64,000 bases of DNA from Pseudomonas neustonica (GCF_003797945.1 NZ_RKKU01000021.1:1-64000); one strand, 5' to 3'; numbered from the stretch's first letter, positions 8,911 through 19,718 are shown. The notes: generated from the sequence alone by a model not told the origin. Numbers and translations: made by a program.

Positions 8911-10047
8911 TTAAACAGCACTCGCCTCAATACGCCACAGAGACGCTTGTGCATCCTTGGCTATTTCAGTAGTGGTTCGTTGCTGACTGCTACCCCCCCG
9001 CTGCGCGTTGATGCTCGATGCGTCCAAAAACGCCAGTATCAGCGGGGACTTTACGGCGAAGTTCATACTCTGCGCATCTGCCATGGAAGATTTGACAAGC
9101 CCCACAACCAATCCCGAGCCATCAAACAAGGGGCTGCCACTGGAGCCAGGTTGGATCGCTGCCGTGAACTGAAGCAGACTGGCGTCGTCACGAATGCCAA
9201 AGAGCGCGGAAATCCCGCCTTGAGTAACATGCAGCCCGCGCCCAGCCAAACCAGACAACGGGTAACCGAGAGCGACTACTGTCTCTCCCAGCTCGCACCC
9301 TCTTCCTTCACGAAACGTAACAGGAACGAGTGGCTTGGCGCCATCAATCCGCAACAGCGCAATGTCGTTTCGTTCGTCTACAACCACCGGTTCCGCGCGG
9401 TATCTTCCCTCGAAAGACGCGATCGATACGCAGCTCATGCCCTCGATGACGTGGGCGCATGTCATTATGTGCGTCGGGCTGACGGCGAAGCCAGTCCCGG
9501 TAGCTGTCTCTGATCTTGAGCTCTCCGTCCGCGACGTGCCACGATTAGGATGGCTATCATCAATATCACGGCCCAAGCGCCGACCAAGGGCAGAAAGTCC
9601 ATACGCTGAGCCTTCAGCTAGCGCCCTAAACTTCCATTCTGAGTTTCGGATGTAGAACTCACCCAAGACCACTGCTGCCTCACCAAAGCCAGCCAGACTA
9701 TGTTTGTGCTCAATATGATCGTTCACGATCAAACGCACAGAACCGAGTTCGCTAATCGGCCCTGCCGCCGCATATACGTACGCTACGATCAGCACCTTCT
9801 CACAGCCTTGAGGGAGACTGCCAAAAGTTACTTTACAGCAAGCCTTTTCAGGGCCGCCGCTCCACTCCATCCACGGCTGTGGTGACTGAAACATTACGGG
9901 ACTGCCGCAGGGGATGCGCTTGCCATCAACAGGCAAAAGCGCAAGGCCCGCGTAATCACCTAAAAGCGCTCCGCGGTCAGTCTCCATACTCCAACTGAAG
10001 TCATCATCACCGATACTGGCGTTTGCACCAGGTGAGAGAAAAATCAT
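8911..10047 (-). CDS. TerD-domain / trypsin-like serine protease fusion
   Basis: About 378 residues. The N-terminal half is a TerD-like domain (MIFLSPGANASI at the start; VVLGEFYIRNSEWKFRALAEG near 126-146). A short linker rich in Ser, Arg and Thr leads to a trypsin/HtrA-fold protease with an intact triad: His in MTCAHVIEG (about 199), Asp in RNDIALLRI (about 228) and Ser in QPGSSGSPL (about 303). There is no signal peptide, so the protease should act in the cytosol. I chose the ATG at 10047 (GGAG 9 bp upstream, and it begins the TerD fold); upstream in-frame starts would overlap the ATP-grasp gene. Target unknown; the fusion suggests that a Ter stress signal is coupled to proteolysis. Confidence 0.85.
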   Translation of the reverse strand: MIFLSPGANASIGDDDFSWSMETDRGALLGDYAGLALLPVDGKRIPCGSPVMFQSPQPWMEWSGGPEKACCKVTFGSLPQGCEKVLIVAYVYAAAGPISELGSVRLIVNDHIEHKHSLAGFGEAAVVLGEFYIRNSEWKFRALAEGSAYGLSALGRRLGRDIDDSHPNRGTSRTESSRSETATGTGFAVSPTHIMTCAHVIEGMSCVSIASFEGRYRAEPVVVDERNDIALLRIDGAKPLVPVTFREGRGCELGETVVALGYPLSGLAGRGLHVTQGGISALFGIRDDASLLQFTAAIQPGSSGSPLFDGSGLVVGLVKSSMADAQSMNFAVKSPLILAFLDASSINAQRGGSSQQRTTTEIAKDAQASLWRIEASAV

Positions 10048-10099
10048 CCTTGTAATCTCCACATTAAAATCAACGACAATAGCTCCATGGGTAACACGG

Positions 10100-11104
10100 C
10101 TAACACCTACCGTCGAGAGAAATCGCCACATTAATAGGTTTAACACGAACGCCCATTTTCCATTGCGAAATAGGTTCTGGGAGACTCAGCCTGCGGCTGG
10201 CAAAGATGCCAGGCAAATTCACCCCCACTTCTCTGGTGTAACCGATACCACCGGAATAACGCGGATTGATTTCAAGCAGGTGCGGAATGCCTTCGCCGTC
10301 ATCGCGAGTTTGAACGTTCACCAAACCATCGCACTTGAAATGCGTGGCCGCCCGAATCGCAAGATCTACAGCGCGCCCTTCACGCTCGAAAGTTTGGTAA
10401 TAGCCTTGCTTACGCCGACCAACATAGGCGATGACATCACCCGCTTCGCATACCATATCAATCGAACACTCGCTGCCAGACAGGTACGGCATTAGCAAAA
10501 GAGGCGTTGGGGTTTTTGCCTGCGCATAGGTATCCGCGAATACTCGCAAGTTTGCTTCACATGCGCTGGCATTCGCAAAACAACGAAACGGATCAGTGTT
10601 TTCACTGAGCCTCCAAAAACCCTGCCCATAAACCCCTGCCACTGGCTTGACGCAAACCGGCCCCTGCAACACCAGATCATGGTAGACAGCCACCAACTGC
10701 TCGGAGCTCGTGACAGGGACGCCGGGAATACAATTCAAGCCACCAGCCAGCGCGGCGGCAGTAAACCGTCCTTTGTCTTCGACAATCTGAAGCCCTTCCA
10801 AGGAAATGCAGCCAGTCACCAGCCTGATGCCATTCGCTTCAAATCGCCCACGATGGGCTTCATAAAGTTGTCCAAATTTACCCGCTAATACTACTTCAAT
10901 GCTGTTACTTAGGGCCTTGTCGATCACCCAATCTACTCTCACCGTATTGTCACTTGGCTCAGTCCAAGCAACATCAGCAAGCCCTGTAATCTCTGGGCGT
11001 TGCTCACGGTGAGAGGCGAAAATCTGAACTGACGGCGGTAGCGCATCTCGCGCGCCAGCGATCACGTCACGCTGGCTAGAATGTCCCTCAAGGACTAAAA
11101 GCAT
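10100..11104 (-). CDS. ATP-grasp ligase of the ter module
   Basis: A 334-residue ATP-grasp protein and the first gene of the cluster. It has the nucleotide-binding segment VCVKPVAGVYGQGFW near 150, the central LLLMPYLSGSECSIDMVCEAGDVIAYVGRRKQGYY region, and the metal-binding LLEINPRYSGGIGYT near 280. This is carboxylate-amine/thiol ligase chemistry driven by ATP. In ter clusters such ligases accompany two phosphoribosyltransferases, a HAD phosphatase and a C-C lyase and are predicted to help build a nucleoside-like metabolite. The ATG is preceded by AGGAAGG. The product is unknown. Confidence 0.85.
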   Translation of the reverse strand: MLLVLEGHSSQRDVIAGARDALPPSVQIFASHREQRPEITGLADVAWTEPSDNTVRVDWVIDKALSNSIEVVLAGKFGQLYEAHRGRFEANGIRLVTGCISLEGLQIVEDKGRFTAAALAGGLNCIPGVPVTSSEQLVAVYHDLVLQGPVCVKPVAGVYGQGFWRLSENTDPFRCFANASACEANLRVFADTYAQAKTPTPLLLMPYLSGSECSIDMVCEAGDVIAYVGRRKQGYYQTFEREGRAVDLAIRAATHFKCDGLVNVQTRDDGEGIPHLLEINPRYSGGIGYTREVGVNLPGIFASRRLSLPEPISQWKMGVRVKPINVAISLDGRC

Positions 11105-11828
11105 GCCTACCTTCCTGACAAATTGTTAACGCTAACGCACGTCGCAGACGAGATATTAGTGGCTCAATAGAAGCCTCGCACGATGCCGACCGGAACCGCC
11201 TAATTGAGCATAATGCGCCTTGATTACTTGCGTAAAATACTGGTGCGAGATTACTCCTTTTCATCGCCAACTACGGTGAACCAAGTCGATTTATATTGAT
11301 TTTTTTCAACAATCTTTACCCCCATCGGAAGCAGACTGTAATCAATCAAGATCTCAAGCTAAGTGTGAGACGCCCATCAATGGCGCCAATGCTGTCATCA
11401 CAACTTTCGGCGCGTTTAGCAGACGTCACCCTCTAGCAGGCTAACGCACCAAAGCCAACCTAATGAAGACCGGAGACGTTATCCAACCGTGGAACCAGCA
11501 CTGCACACCCGAATTTAGGCGTCTATTATTTCAGTACTCAAACATGGACGATAAAATAAATAGCTAAAGACGGGAATGAACCAACTGGCACTTATCGGAA
11601 TTTAAAGCCCCAAGCGAGTAACGAGGAGGTACGCTTGAATACTTAGAGGAAAGCAATCGGCTTCACCTCCATCCACACACGCAAAATTTCTTTAGCTCTC
11701 AGACATGAGCCGCAGTCGTCACGGAGAACACCGCCAACGAAGCATTTTTTTGCGGGCTGGTTCGGCCTCCGATATGCCTTTCGCCGACAAAACCCGTTAG
11801 ATTTACGCGCATTTTGCGTACTCCAGAC
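11105..11828. other. Gene-free stretch between the ter cluster and tRNA-Pro
   Basis: About 720 bp without a convincing gene in either direction. It looks more AT-rich than the core genes and holds stop codons in all frames. It must include the promoter of the leftward ATP-grasp operon, but I cannot place -35/-10 boxes with confidence. It may be decayed island-boundary DNA. Confidence 0.5.
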
Positions 11829-11866
11829 ACAAAAAAAGGATCAGGCCGCTAAGTGCTTGATCCTTC
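11829..11866 (-). terminator. Terminator of tRNA-Pro
   Basis: On the minus strand AAGGATCA pairs with TGATCCTT (8 bp) around a 13-base loop, followed directly by a run of T. It starts about 10 bp after the tRNA 3' end. Confidence 0.8.
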
Positions 11867-11875
11867 TATTGAATT

Positions 11876-11953
<78 letters not shown>

Positions 11954-12029
11954 CGATGCTTCGATTTGTCTGTCGAAGCGGGTCGCATGATACATTAACT
12001 ATCTGAAATGCGAAAGTTTTTTTTCGATA

Positions 12030-12389
12030 TCAGCGCACGCGCAACACACTCAGAACTTCTTCCAACTCGGCAATAGTCTGACGGATCAGCTGCTTGTACT
12101 GAGTTACATCGTCCTTCGCTTCATCACCGGATAAACGCTGACGCGCACCGCCGATGGTAAAGCCTTGATCGTAAAGCAACCCGCGGATCTGACGAATCAT
12201 CAGCACATCCTGACGCTGATAATAACGACGATTCCCACGACGCTTCACCGGTGAAAGTTGCGGAAATTCCTGCTCCCAATAACGCAGAACATGAGGTTTT
12301 ACTGCACAAAGCTCGCTGACTTCACCAATGGTGAAATAGCGTTTGCCGGGAATCGCCGGCAGTTCGTCGTTATGGCTGGGTTCCAGCAT
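12030..12389 (-). CDS. MerR-family regulator downstream of ihfA
   Basis: A 119-residue small MerR-type DNA-binding protein. The winged HTH starts at [28 protein letters not shown] (about 18-45), followed by the second wing [23 protein letters not shown] and a short dimerisation helix. It has no metal- or drug-binding C-terminal domain, so an inducer cannot be guessed. The start codon lies inside the 3' end of ihfA (20-bp overlap), which places it at the end of the thrS-ihfA operon, as in other pseudomonads. Target unknown. Confidence 0.9.
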   Translation of the reverse strand: MLEPSHNDELPAIPGKRYFTIGEVSELCAVKPHVLRYWEQEFPQLSPVKRRGNRRYYQRQDVLMIRQIRGLLYDQGFTIGGARQRLSGDEAKDDVTQYKQLIRQTIAELEEVLSVLRVR

Positions 12390-12672
12390 AGGCTTCTACT
12401 CTTGCCTTGAGTTTTTGTCCCGGGCGAAAAGTCACTACCCGCCTGGCGGTAATAGGGATCTCTTCACCCGTCTTGGGATTGCGTCCGGGACGCTGACGTT
12501 TGTCACGCAGATCAAAATTGCCAAATCCGGACAATTTGACCTGCTCATTGGTCTCCAATGCATTACGAATTTCTTCGAAAAACAATTCAACCAGCTCTTT
12601 GGCTTCGCGCTTATTAAACCCTAGCTCTTCATAGAGCCGCTCAGCCATTTCCGCTTTCGTCAGAGCCCCCAT
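12370..12672 (-). CDS. ihfA: Integration host factor subunit alpha
   Basis: A 100-residue HU/IHF-family DNA-bending protein. The start [13 protein letters not shown] and the beta-arm signature [27 protein letters not shown] (about 63-89) with its Pro tip are typical of IHF-alpha. It forms a heterodimer with IHF-beta (not in the window) and bends DNA at specific sites for recombination, replication and sigma-54 promoters. That is relevant here because two candidate sigma-54 promoters lie 18-19 kb away. It starts 3 bp after the pheT stop, in the classic pheT-ihfA arrangement. Confidence 0.97.
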   Translation of the reverse strand: MGALTKAEMAERLYEELGFNKREAKELVELFFEEIRNALETNEQVKLSGFGNFDLRDKRQRPGRNPKTGEEIPITARRVVTFRPGQKLKARVEAYAGTQP

Positions 12673-12675
12673 AGG

Positions 12676-15057
12676 CTATTTCCTTAGTGTGGCATTGAAC
12701 CCTTGCTCCAAGGACTGCAGCACTCTGTCCATGACAGCATTCACCTCTTCATCCGTTAGAGTGCGCGAGGAATTCTGCAAGGTCAAGCCGATAGCCATGC
12801 TTTTTCTATGCGGATCAATACCTTTGCCCTCATAAACATCAAACAACCTGAGGTTTTTCAAGTGCTCGCCCGCTTCGCGTCGAATACAAGACAACAAATC
12901 TTCGGCCAGCACAGTGCGGTCTACTACTAGCGCTATGTCTCTTCTGACCTCAGGGAAGCGCGACAATTCGCTGAATCGCGGCAATTTGCCTTGGCAAATC
13001 TTTGCCAATGCCAACTCGAACACAAAAACCGGCCCATTCAGATCAAGATCAGCGGCCAGCTTGGGATGCAGCGCACCCAACAAGCCAACTTGTTCACCAT
13101 TGCGCTGGATACTGGCGCTCTGGCCAGGATGCAAGGCCGGATGCTCGACGGGAATAAAGGTGTAGGCGTCTGCTGCCCCACCATTGCCCAGGATTGCTTC
13201 AACATCAGCTTTAACATCAAAGAAGTCGAGCTTATCAGCACCATTGGCCCAGCCTTCCGGCAAGCGTGTGGCGCAGGCGATACCAGATAGCATGCGCTCT
13301 TGCAGCAACTCACCATCGGCTTGTGGCACAAAGCGCAAACCGCTTTCAAACAAGCGAACGCGACCTTGCTGGCGGTTCTGGTTATATTGCAGCGCTTTGC
13401 TCAAGCCCGGCCACAGCGACGGACGCATAACCGCCATATCGGTAGAGATCGGATTGGCCAGCGCCAAGGGTTCGATTTCCGGCTCAAACTGCTTGCTCAG
13501 GCCCGGCTCGATGAAGCTGTAAGTAATGGCTTCGTGGTAACCACGGGCAACCAGCAGACGGCGCAGCGTTGGCAGTTCGCCAAGGGTTTCTGGCTTGGCC
13601 GTCAGGTTGAGTGCTGCGGTAGGTGCAGTTGCCGGTAGGCGGTTATAGCCATACAAGCGCGCCAACTCTTCGATCAGGTCCACTTCGATGCTGATATCAA
13701 AGCGGTGACTAGGCACATCTACCTGCCATTGACCTTCACCTTGTGCGGTAACAGTCAGGCCCAGGCCTGTCAAATAGCCAACTACATCAGTGTGGCTCAT
13801 TTGCATGCCGAGCATCTGATTGATGCGCTCGCCGCGCAGGATGATCTGCTTCAGTGTCGGCAGCTCGCCCTGCTCTACCGCCTCAATCACCTGGCCCGGC
13901 TCACCGCCAACGATCTGGAGAATAAGCGCAGTAGCACGCTCCATGGCCTCGCGCTGCAGCTGCCAATCCACGCCGCGCTCGAAGCGGTGCGAAGAGTCGG
14001 TATGCAGGCTGTAGCCACGCGCTTTACCAGCAATGGCAATAGTGTCGAAGAAGGCACTTTCCAGAAACAGATCCTGTGTACCTGTGCTTACGCCACTGTG
14101 TTCGCCGCCCATGATACCGGCCATAGCCAGAGGACGTTCGTGGTCAGCGATTACCAGGGTATCAGCGCGCAGGGTGATTTCCTGGCCATCGAGCAGCACC
14201 AGCTTCTCGCCCTCTTCGGCCAATCGCACGCGAATGCCGCCCTTGATCTCGGCGAGATCGAAGGCATGCAGCGGCTGACCCAGCTCAAGCATGACATAGT
14301 TGGTGATATCCACCACGGCGTCGATACTGCGAATATCGCTGCGACGCAGACGCTCGACCATCCACAGCGGAGTCGGTCGGGACAGGTCGACATTGCGGAT
14401 CACGCGACCCAGGTAGCGTGGGCAGGCCTGCGGCGCCAACAGCTCGACCGGGCGCACGTCATCGTGCGTTGCGGCGACAGCGTCAACCTGCACGCGTGTC
14501 ACTGCAGCGCCATAGTTAGCACCCACTTCCCGGGCCAGGCCGGCAATCGACAGGCAGTCACCACGGTTTGGCGTCAGATCGACCTCAATGATCGCATCGT
14601 CCAGCCCGAGGTATTCACGCACATCCTGACCAGCAGGCGCGTCTGACGGCAGTTCGTACAGACCGTCGTGATCTTCGGACAGCTTCAGTTCGGCAGCAGA
14701 ACACAGCATGCCGAAGGATTCGACGCCACGCAGCTTGGCTTTCTTGATCTTGAAGTCATCGCCCAGGACGGCACCGACCATGGCGAAGGGTATTTTGATA
14801 CCCACGCGCGCGTTCGGGGCACCACAGACTACCTGGAACTGCTCGCTGCCGTTACTAACTTGGCAAACACGCAATTTGTCGGCATCCGGGTGTTGCTCGG
14901 CACTGACAATCTCACCAACTACCACGCCGCTGAACGCGCCAGCGGCTGGGGTGACGCTGTCTACTTCGAGTCCGGTCATGGACAGGCGCGCTACCAGCTC
15001 GTCACGGGAGACGGCGGGGTTAACCCAGGTGCGCAGCCACTGTTCACTGAATTTCAT
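12676..15057 (-). CDS. pheT: Phenylalanyl-tRNA synthetase beta subunit
   Basis: 793 residues, the normal bacterial length. Domain order is visible: the N-terminal EMAP-like tRNA-binding domain (about 40-150, VVVGEIVSAEQHPDADKL), the B3/B4 editing domain, the B5 domain around 400-470 and the C-terminal FDX-ACB anticodon-binding domain (RFPEVRRDIALVVDR, about 705-790). It pairs with PheS to charge tRNA-Phe and carries the editing site that removes Tyr-tRNA-Phe. It lies 39 bp downstream of pheS and 3 bp before ihfA. Confidence 0.98.
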   Translation of the reverse strand: MKFSEQWLRTWVNPAVSRDELVARLSMTGLEVDSVTPAAGAFSGVVVGEIVSAEQHPDADKLRVCQVSNGSEQFQVVCGAPNARVGIKIPFAMVGAVLGDDFKIKKAKLRGVESFGMLCSAAELKLSEDHDGLYELPSDAPAGQDVREYLGLDDAIIEVDLTPNRGDCLSIAGLAREVGANYGAAVTRVQVDAVAATHDDVRPVELLAPQACPRYLGRVIRNVDLSRPTPLWMVERLRRSDIRSIDAVVDITNYVMLELGQPLHAFDLAEIKGGIRVRLAEEGEKLVLLDGQEITLRADTLVIADHERPLAMAGIMGGEHSGVSTGTQDLFLESAFFDTIAIAGKARGYSLHTDSSHRFERGVDWQLQREAMERATALILQIVGGEPGQVIEAVEQGELPTLKQIILRGERINQMLGMQMSHTDVVGYLTGLGLTVTAQGEGQWQVDVPSHRFDISIEVDLIEELARLYGYNRLPATAPTAALNLTAKPETLGELPTLRRLLVARGYHEAITYSFIEPGLSKQFEPEIEPLALANPISTDMAVMRPSLWPGLSKALQYNQNRQQGRVRLFESGLRFVPQADGELLQERMLSGIACATRLPEGWANGADKLDFFDVKADVEAILGNGGAADAYTFIPVEHPALHPGQSASIQRNGEQVGLLGALHPKLAADLDLNGPVFVFELALAKICQGKLPRFSELSRFPEVRRDIALVVDRTVLAEDLLSCIRREAGEHLKNLRLFDVYEGKGIDPHRKSMAIGLTLQNSSRTLTDEEVNAVMDRVLQSLEQGFNATLRK

Positions 15058-15096
15058 TATTGATTCCTGCTTTCAAAAGGGTTGCGGGTGCGGCGC

Positions 15097-16101
<1,005 letters not shown>

Positions 16102-16114
16102 TTACAAACTCCAG

Positions 16115-16154
16115 AAACAAAAATAGGGAAAGAGCGTTGAGGCTCTTCCCCTAT
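16115..16154 (-). terminator. Hairpin with T-tract between rplT and pheS (internal terminator/attenuator)
   Basis: On the minus strand ATAGGGGAAGAGC and GCTCTTTCCCTAT form a 13-bp stem with one mismatch and a 6-base loop, followed by TTTTTG. It sits just before the pheS ribosome site. It could lower read-through from infC-rpmI-rplT. I see no Phe-rich leader peptide like E. coli pheM. Confidence 0.65.
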
Positions 16155-16206
16155 CATTGACGTTGCCAACCACGCCTTGCAGCGCGGTGATTGTCGTAAC
16201 GAGGGC

Positions 16207-16563
16207 TTAAGCCAGGCTAGCCTTTGCTTTTTCGACAATCGCGGTAAACGCCGCTTTTTCGTTCACAGCCAGATCAGCCAGAACCTTGCGATCGATCTCG
16301 ATGGACGACTTTTTCAAGCCAGCAATCAGACGGCTGTAAGACATGCCGTTCTGACGAGCGCCAGCGTTGATACGAGCAATCCACAGCGCGCGGAACTGAC
16401 GCTTACGCTGCTTGCGGTCACGATACGCATACTGACCAGCTTTGATAACGGCCTGTTTGGCAACGCGGAATACGCGTGAACGCGCACCGTAGTAGCCTTT
16501 AGCCAGTTTGAGAACTTTCTTGTGACGCTTACGCGCCATTACACCACGCTTAACACGAGCCAT
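16207..16563 (-). CDS. rplT: 50S ribosomal protein L20
   Basis: 118 residues, the standard length, starting [19 protein letters not shown]. The basic N-terminal extension binds 23S rRNA early in 50S assembly. The globular C-terminal part (about 60-118) also binds the operon mRNA in E. coli and represses rpmI-rplT; whether that holds here is inferred from the family. It follows rpmI by 23 bp. Confidence 0.98.
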   Translation of the reverse strand: MARVKRGVMARKRHKKVLKLAKGYYGARSRVFRVAKQAVIKAGQYAYRDRKQRKRQFRALWIARINAGARQNGMSYSRLIAGLKKSSIEIDRKVLADLAVNEKAAFTAIVEKAKASLA

Positions 16564-16586
16564 TCTTTATATCCTCGACCTTAGAC

Positions 16587-16781
16587 TTAACGGAGACGCA
16601 ACATGCGTTCGACTTTCTGGACATCGGCAGCATTAAGCTGCTGAGTGCCACGCAGTTGACGCTTACGCTTAGTGCTCATCTTGGTCAGGATGTGGCTCTT
16701 GAAAGCATGCTTGTGCTTAATGCCGTTCCCGGTTTTCTTGAAGCGCTTGGCTGCTGCGCTTTTGGTTTTCATCTTTGCCAT
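16587..16781 (-). CDS. rpmI: 50S ribosomal protein L35
   Basis: A 64-residue, very basic protein with the L35 signature [17 protein letters not shown] and the [22 protein letters not shown] core. It is a structural protein of the large subunit, encoded between infC (61 bp upstream) and rplT (23 bp downstream) as in nearly all gammaproteobacteria. Confidence 0.98.
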   Translation of the reverse strand: MAKMKTKSAAAKRFKKTGNGIKHKHAFKSHILTKMSTKRKRQLRGTQQLNAADVQKVERMLRLR

Positions 16782-16842
16782 GTTCAGTTACTCCACAGTG
16801 AAGTGCATCAGATAATCGCAAGGCCTGGCGTTGCCCTGGAGA

Positions 16843-17388
16843 TTACTTTTTCTTTTTGGGGGCGAGGACCATCATCAGCTGACGACCTTCCATTTTCGGG
16901 TGCTGTTCGACAGTGCCGTATTCAAGCAGGTCAGCTTCGACCCGTTTCAACAACTCCATCCCCAGCTCCTGATGTGCCATCTCGCGGCCACGGAATCGCA
17001 AGGATACCTTGGCCTTGTCCCCGTCAGACAAGAAACGAATAAGGTTGCGAAGCTTGACCTTATAGTCTCCATCTTCCGTCCCTGGACGAAACTTGATTTC
17101 TTTAACTTGAATCTGTTTTTGATTCTTCCGAGCAGCAGCCTGCTGTTTCTTCTTTTCGAAGATACTCTTGCCGTAGTCCATAACGCGACATACCGGCGGC
17201 TCTGCATCAGGGGAGATTTCAACCAGGTCTAGCTTGGCCTCCTCAGCGTTAGCCAATGCTTCCTGAATGGACACGATACCGATTTGTTCACCATCGGCGC
17301 CAATCAGGCGCACTTCGCGCGCCGTGATATTTTCATTGATCGGCGGGCGTTGTGCGGCTCTTTTGTCTTGTCTCATCTCGCGTTTAAT
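16843..17388 (-). CDS. infC: Translation initiation factor IF-3, apparent AUU start
   Basis: IF-3 has an N-terminal domain ([18 protein letters not shown] to about 80), a Lys-rich helical linker ([14 protein letters not shown]) and a C-terminal domain ([15 protein letters not shown] to [10 protein letters not shown]). It binds the 30S subunit and rejects non-AUG starts and wrong initiator tRNA. The first ATG (17376) gives 177 residues but has no ribosome site. An in-frame ATT at 17388 lies exactly 8 bp after GGAG and 2 bp after the thrS stop and is followed by AAA, as in E. coli infC, which starts with AUU to allow IF-3 autoregulation. I therefore set the start at 17388 (181 residues). Confidence 0.9.
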   Translation of the reverse strand: MKREMRQDKRAAQRPPINENITAREVRLIGADGEQIGIVSIQEALANAEEAKLDLVEISPDAEPPVCRVMDYGKSIFEKKKQQAAARKNQKQIQVKEIKFRPGTEDGDYKVKLRNLIRFLSDGDKAKVSLRFRGREMAHQELGMELLKRVEADLLEYGTVEQHPKMEGRQLMMVLAPKKKK

Positions 17389-17390
17389 CG

Positions 17391-19316
17391 TTATAACTCC
17401 GAATTCGGGCGGCCTCTTAATGATACTGAGCGGGACAGGAATTCAGAAAACTCGGTTACAGTCATTGAACCCAGATCTTTACCCTCCCGCGTACGCACGG
17501 CCACTGTGTGCGATTCAACTTCTCTATCACCAATTACCAGGAGATAGGGGGTCTTTTGCAAAGTATGCTCACGGATTTTAAAGCCGATCTTCTCGTTTCT
17601 CAAGTCCGCAACAGCGCGATAACCCATTTCATTTAGGGTTTTCTCTACTTTTGCACAATATTCCGCCTGATTATCGGTGATATTGAGGACTGCCGCCTGG
17701 GTAGGCGCCAACCAAGCCGGGAAGTCGCCGGCGTAATGTTCGATCAGAATTCCGATGAATCGTTCAAATGATCCTAAAATTGCGCGGTGCAGCATGACCG
17801 GCGTTTTGCGTGCGCCGTCTTCTGCTACGTACTGCGCGCCAAGGCGGCCCGGCAGCATAAAGTCCAACTGCAGAGTGCCACATTGCCATACCCGGCCAAT
17901 GCAGTCGCGCAGGGAGAATTCGATCTTCGGTCCATAAAAGGCGCCCTCGCCCGGCTGCAGCTCCCAATCCAGGCCAGCCTCATTAAGAGCGGCTTCGAGC
18001 CCCTGCTCGGCCTGATCCCAGAGTGCGTCGTCGCCAACGCGACTTTCCGGACGAGTGGACAGCTTCAGCTCGACATCATCGAAGCCGAAGTCCTTATAAA
18101 CCTGCAAAGTAAGCGCAATAAACTCAGCCGCTTCCTTCTTGACCTGCTCATCGGTACAGAAGATGTGCGCGTCATCCTGGGTAAACCCACGTACACGCAT
18201 CAAACCGTGAAGCGAACCGGAAGGCTCATTACGGTGACAAGAGCCAAATTCCGCAAGGCGCAGCGGCAATTCGCGGTAGCTCTTCAAGCCCTGGTTGAAC
18301 ACCTGAATATGACAGGGGCAGTTCATTGGCTTGATGGCGTAGTCGCGGCTTTCCGAATGCGTGGTAAACATCGCTTCGGAATAGTGCTCCCAGTGACCTG
18401 AGCGCTCCCACAACACGCGGTCGACTACCTGTGGTGTCTTGATCTCTTTATAGCCGCCATCGCGCTGAACCTGGCGCATGTATTGCTCAAGCACCTGATA
18501 GACAGACCAGCCGTGTGGGTGCCAGAACACCATGCCCGGCGCTTCTTCCTGCATGTGAAACAGATCAAGACGCTTACCGATCTTGCGATGGTCACGCTTC
18601 TCGGCCTCTTCCATGCGCTGAATATAAGCAGCCAGTTGTTTCTTATCTGCCCAGGCAGTGCCATAGATGCGCTGCAACTGCTCGTTCTTGGCATCGCCGC
18701 GCCAGTAGGCGCCGGAAATACGCGTCAGCTTGAACGCCTTCAGGAAACGAGTGTTCGGCACGTGCGGACCACGGCACATGTCGACATATTCTTCGTGGTA
18801 GTACAGGCCCATGGCTTTTTCATCGGGCATGTCTTCGACCAGCCGCAGCTTGTACTCTTCGCCACGCTCTGCGAACACCTTGATCACATCGTCACGTGGA
18901 GTCACTTTCTTGATTACGTCGTAATCAGTCGCGATCAGTTCGCGCATGCGCGCTTCAATGGCCGCCATGTCTTCGGGCGTAAAGGGACGCTCGTAGGCAA
19001 TGTCGTAATAGAAGCCTTCATCGATTACCGGACCAATCACCATCTTGGCGGTCGGGTACAGCTGCTTGACGGCATGACCGATCAGGTGCGCGCAGGAGTG
19101 GCGGATTATTTCCAACCCCTCTTCATCCTTTGCGGTAATGATCTGCAACGTTGCGTCTTGCTCGATCAGATCACAAGCATCAACCAGTCTGCCGTCAACT
19201 TTGCCGGCAATGGTGGCTTTGGCCAGACCAGCACCAATAGATTGGGCTACATCAGCAACGGAAACAGAGTGATCAAAGGGACGCTGACTGCCGTCAGGGA
19301 GGGTAATAATGGGCAT
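17391..19316 (-). CDS. thrS: Threonyl-tRNA synthetase
   Basis: 641 residues with the canonical layout: TGS domain (1-60, [20 protein letters not shown]), the editing domain with zinc-type [10 protein letters not shown] motif near 75 that clears Ser-tRNA-Thr, the class II core ([27 protein letters not shown], about 361-387; [16 protein letters not shown], about 515) and the anticodon-binding domain. The ATG at 19316 sits after CAGGAGCG. A longer in-frame reading to 19463 is non-homologous and starts beside the tRNA-Val terminator. It heads the translation operon and ends 2 bp before the infC AUU. Confidence 0.97.
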   Translation of the reverse strand: MPIITLPDGSQRPFDHSVSVADVAQSIGAGLAKATIAGKVDGRLVDACDLIEQDATLQIITAKDEEGLEIIRHSCAHLIGHAVKQLYPTAKMVIGPVIDEGFYYDIAYERPFTPEDMAAIEARMRELIATDYDVIKKVTPRDDVIKVFAERGEEYKLRLVEDMPDEKAMGLYYHEEYVDMCRGPHVPNTRFLKAFKLTRISGAYWRGDAKNEQLQRIYGTAWADKKQLAAYIQRMEEAEKRDHRKIGKRLDLFHMQEEAPGMVFWHPHGWSVYQVLEQYMRQVQRDGGYKEIKTPQVVDRVLWERSGHWEHYSEAMFTTHSESRDYAIKPMNCPCHIQVFNQGLKSYRELPLRLAEFGSCHRNEPSGSLHGLMRVRGFTQDDAHIFCTDEQVKKEAAEFIALTLQVYKDFGFDDVELKLSTRPESRVGDDALWDQAEQGLEAALNEAGLDWELQPGEGAFYGPKIEFSLRDCIGRVWQCGTLQLDFMLPGRLGAQYVAEDGARKTPVMLHRAILGSFERFIGILIEHYAGDFPAWLAPTQAAVLNITDNQAEYCAKVEKTLNEMGYRAVADLRNEKIGFKIREHTLQKTPYLLVIGDREVESHTVAVRTREGKDLGSMTVTEFSEFLSRSVSLRGRPNSEL

Positions 19317-19455
19317 GTGTCGCTCCTGCTCAGTGGTGACCCCTACGCAAGGCCACATGATGAAAAATCCATTCGGACTGCTCGCTACAGTTCGTACCGA
19401 CTCACGATCGTCGGCAGCCCTCATCAGGCTACTGCAGAAGCGCTCCAAACGGCGT

Positions 19456-19488
19456 AAAAACAAAAAACCCGGTCACAAGGACCGGGTT
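19456..19488 (-). terminator. Terminator of tRNA-Val
   Basis: On the minus strand CCCGGTC pairs with GACCGGG around a 5-base loop and runs into TTTTTTGTTTTT. It starts 9 bp after the tRNA 3' end and separates it from thrS. Confidence 0.9.
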
Positions 19489-19494
19489 TAAATT

Positions 19495-19571
19495 TGGTAG
19501 GCACGATTGGATTCGAACCAACGACCCCCACCATGTCAAGGTGGTGCTCTAACCAACTGAGCTACGTGCCT
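19495..19571 (-). tRNA. tRNA-Val (anticodon GAC)
   Basis: A 77-nt cloverleaf with acceptor AGGCACG/CGTGCCT, D-arm AGCTCAGTTGGTTAGAGC, anticodon stem CCACC/GGTGG with loop TTGACAT (anticodon GAC), TTCGAAT T-loop and encoded CCA. It reads valine codons GUC/GUU. Confidence 0.97.
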
Positions 19572-19718
19572 GCAATGGCCGCGAACTTTACGCAGCAACC
19601 GGAACCCTGTCAAGCATAAGTGACTGAAAAATACGATTAAACCCGACTTTGTACAATAAACAATCAAGTTACCGCACTTAACCCTTCAGCCGCCTACTTC
19701 TCTTTCTAACCGTTTGGC

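Noticed and set aside
13705..14646. 313-codon open frame antisense to pheT
   Set aside because: It lies wholly inside a clear pheT coding region, has no homology signature or ribosome site, and reads as a GC-rich shadow frame.
18483..19457. 324-codon open frame antisense to thrS
   Set aside because: It is opposite a fully conserved synthetase, with no recognisable domain or proper start signal.
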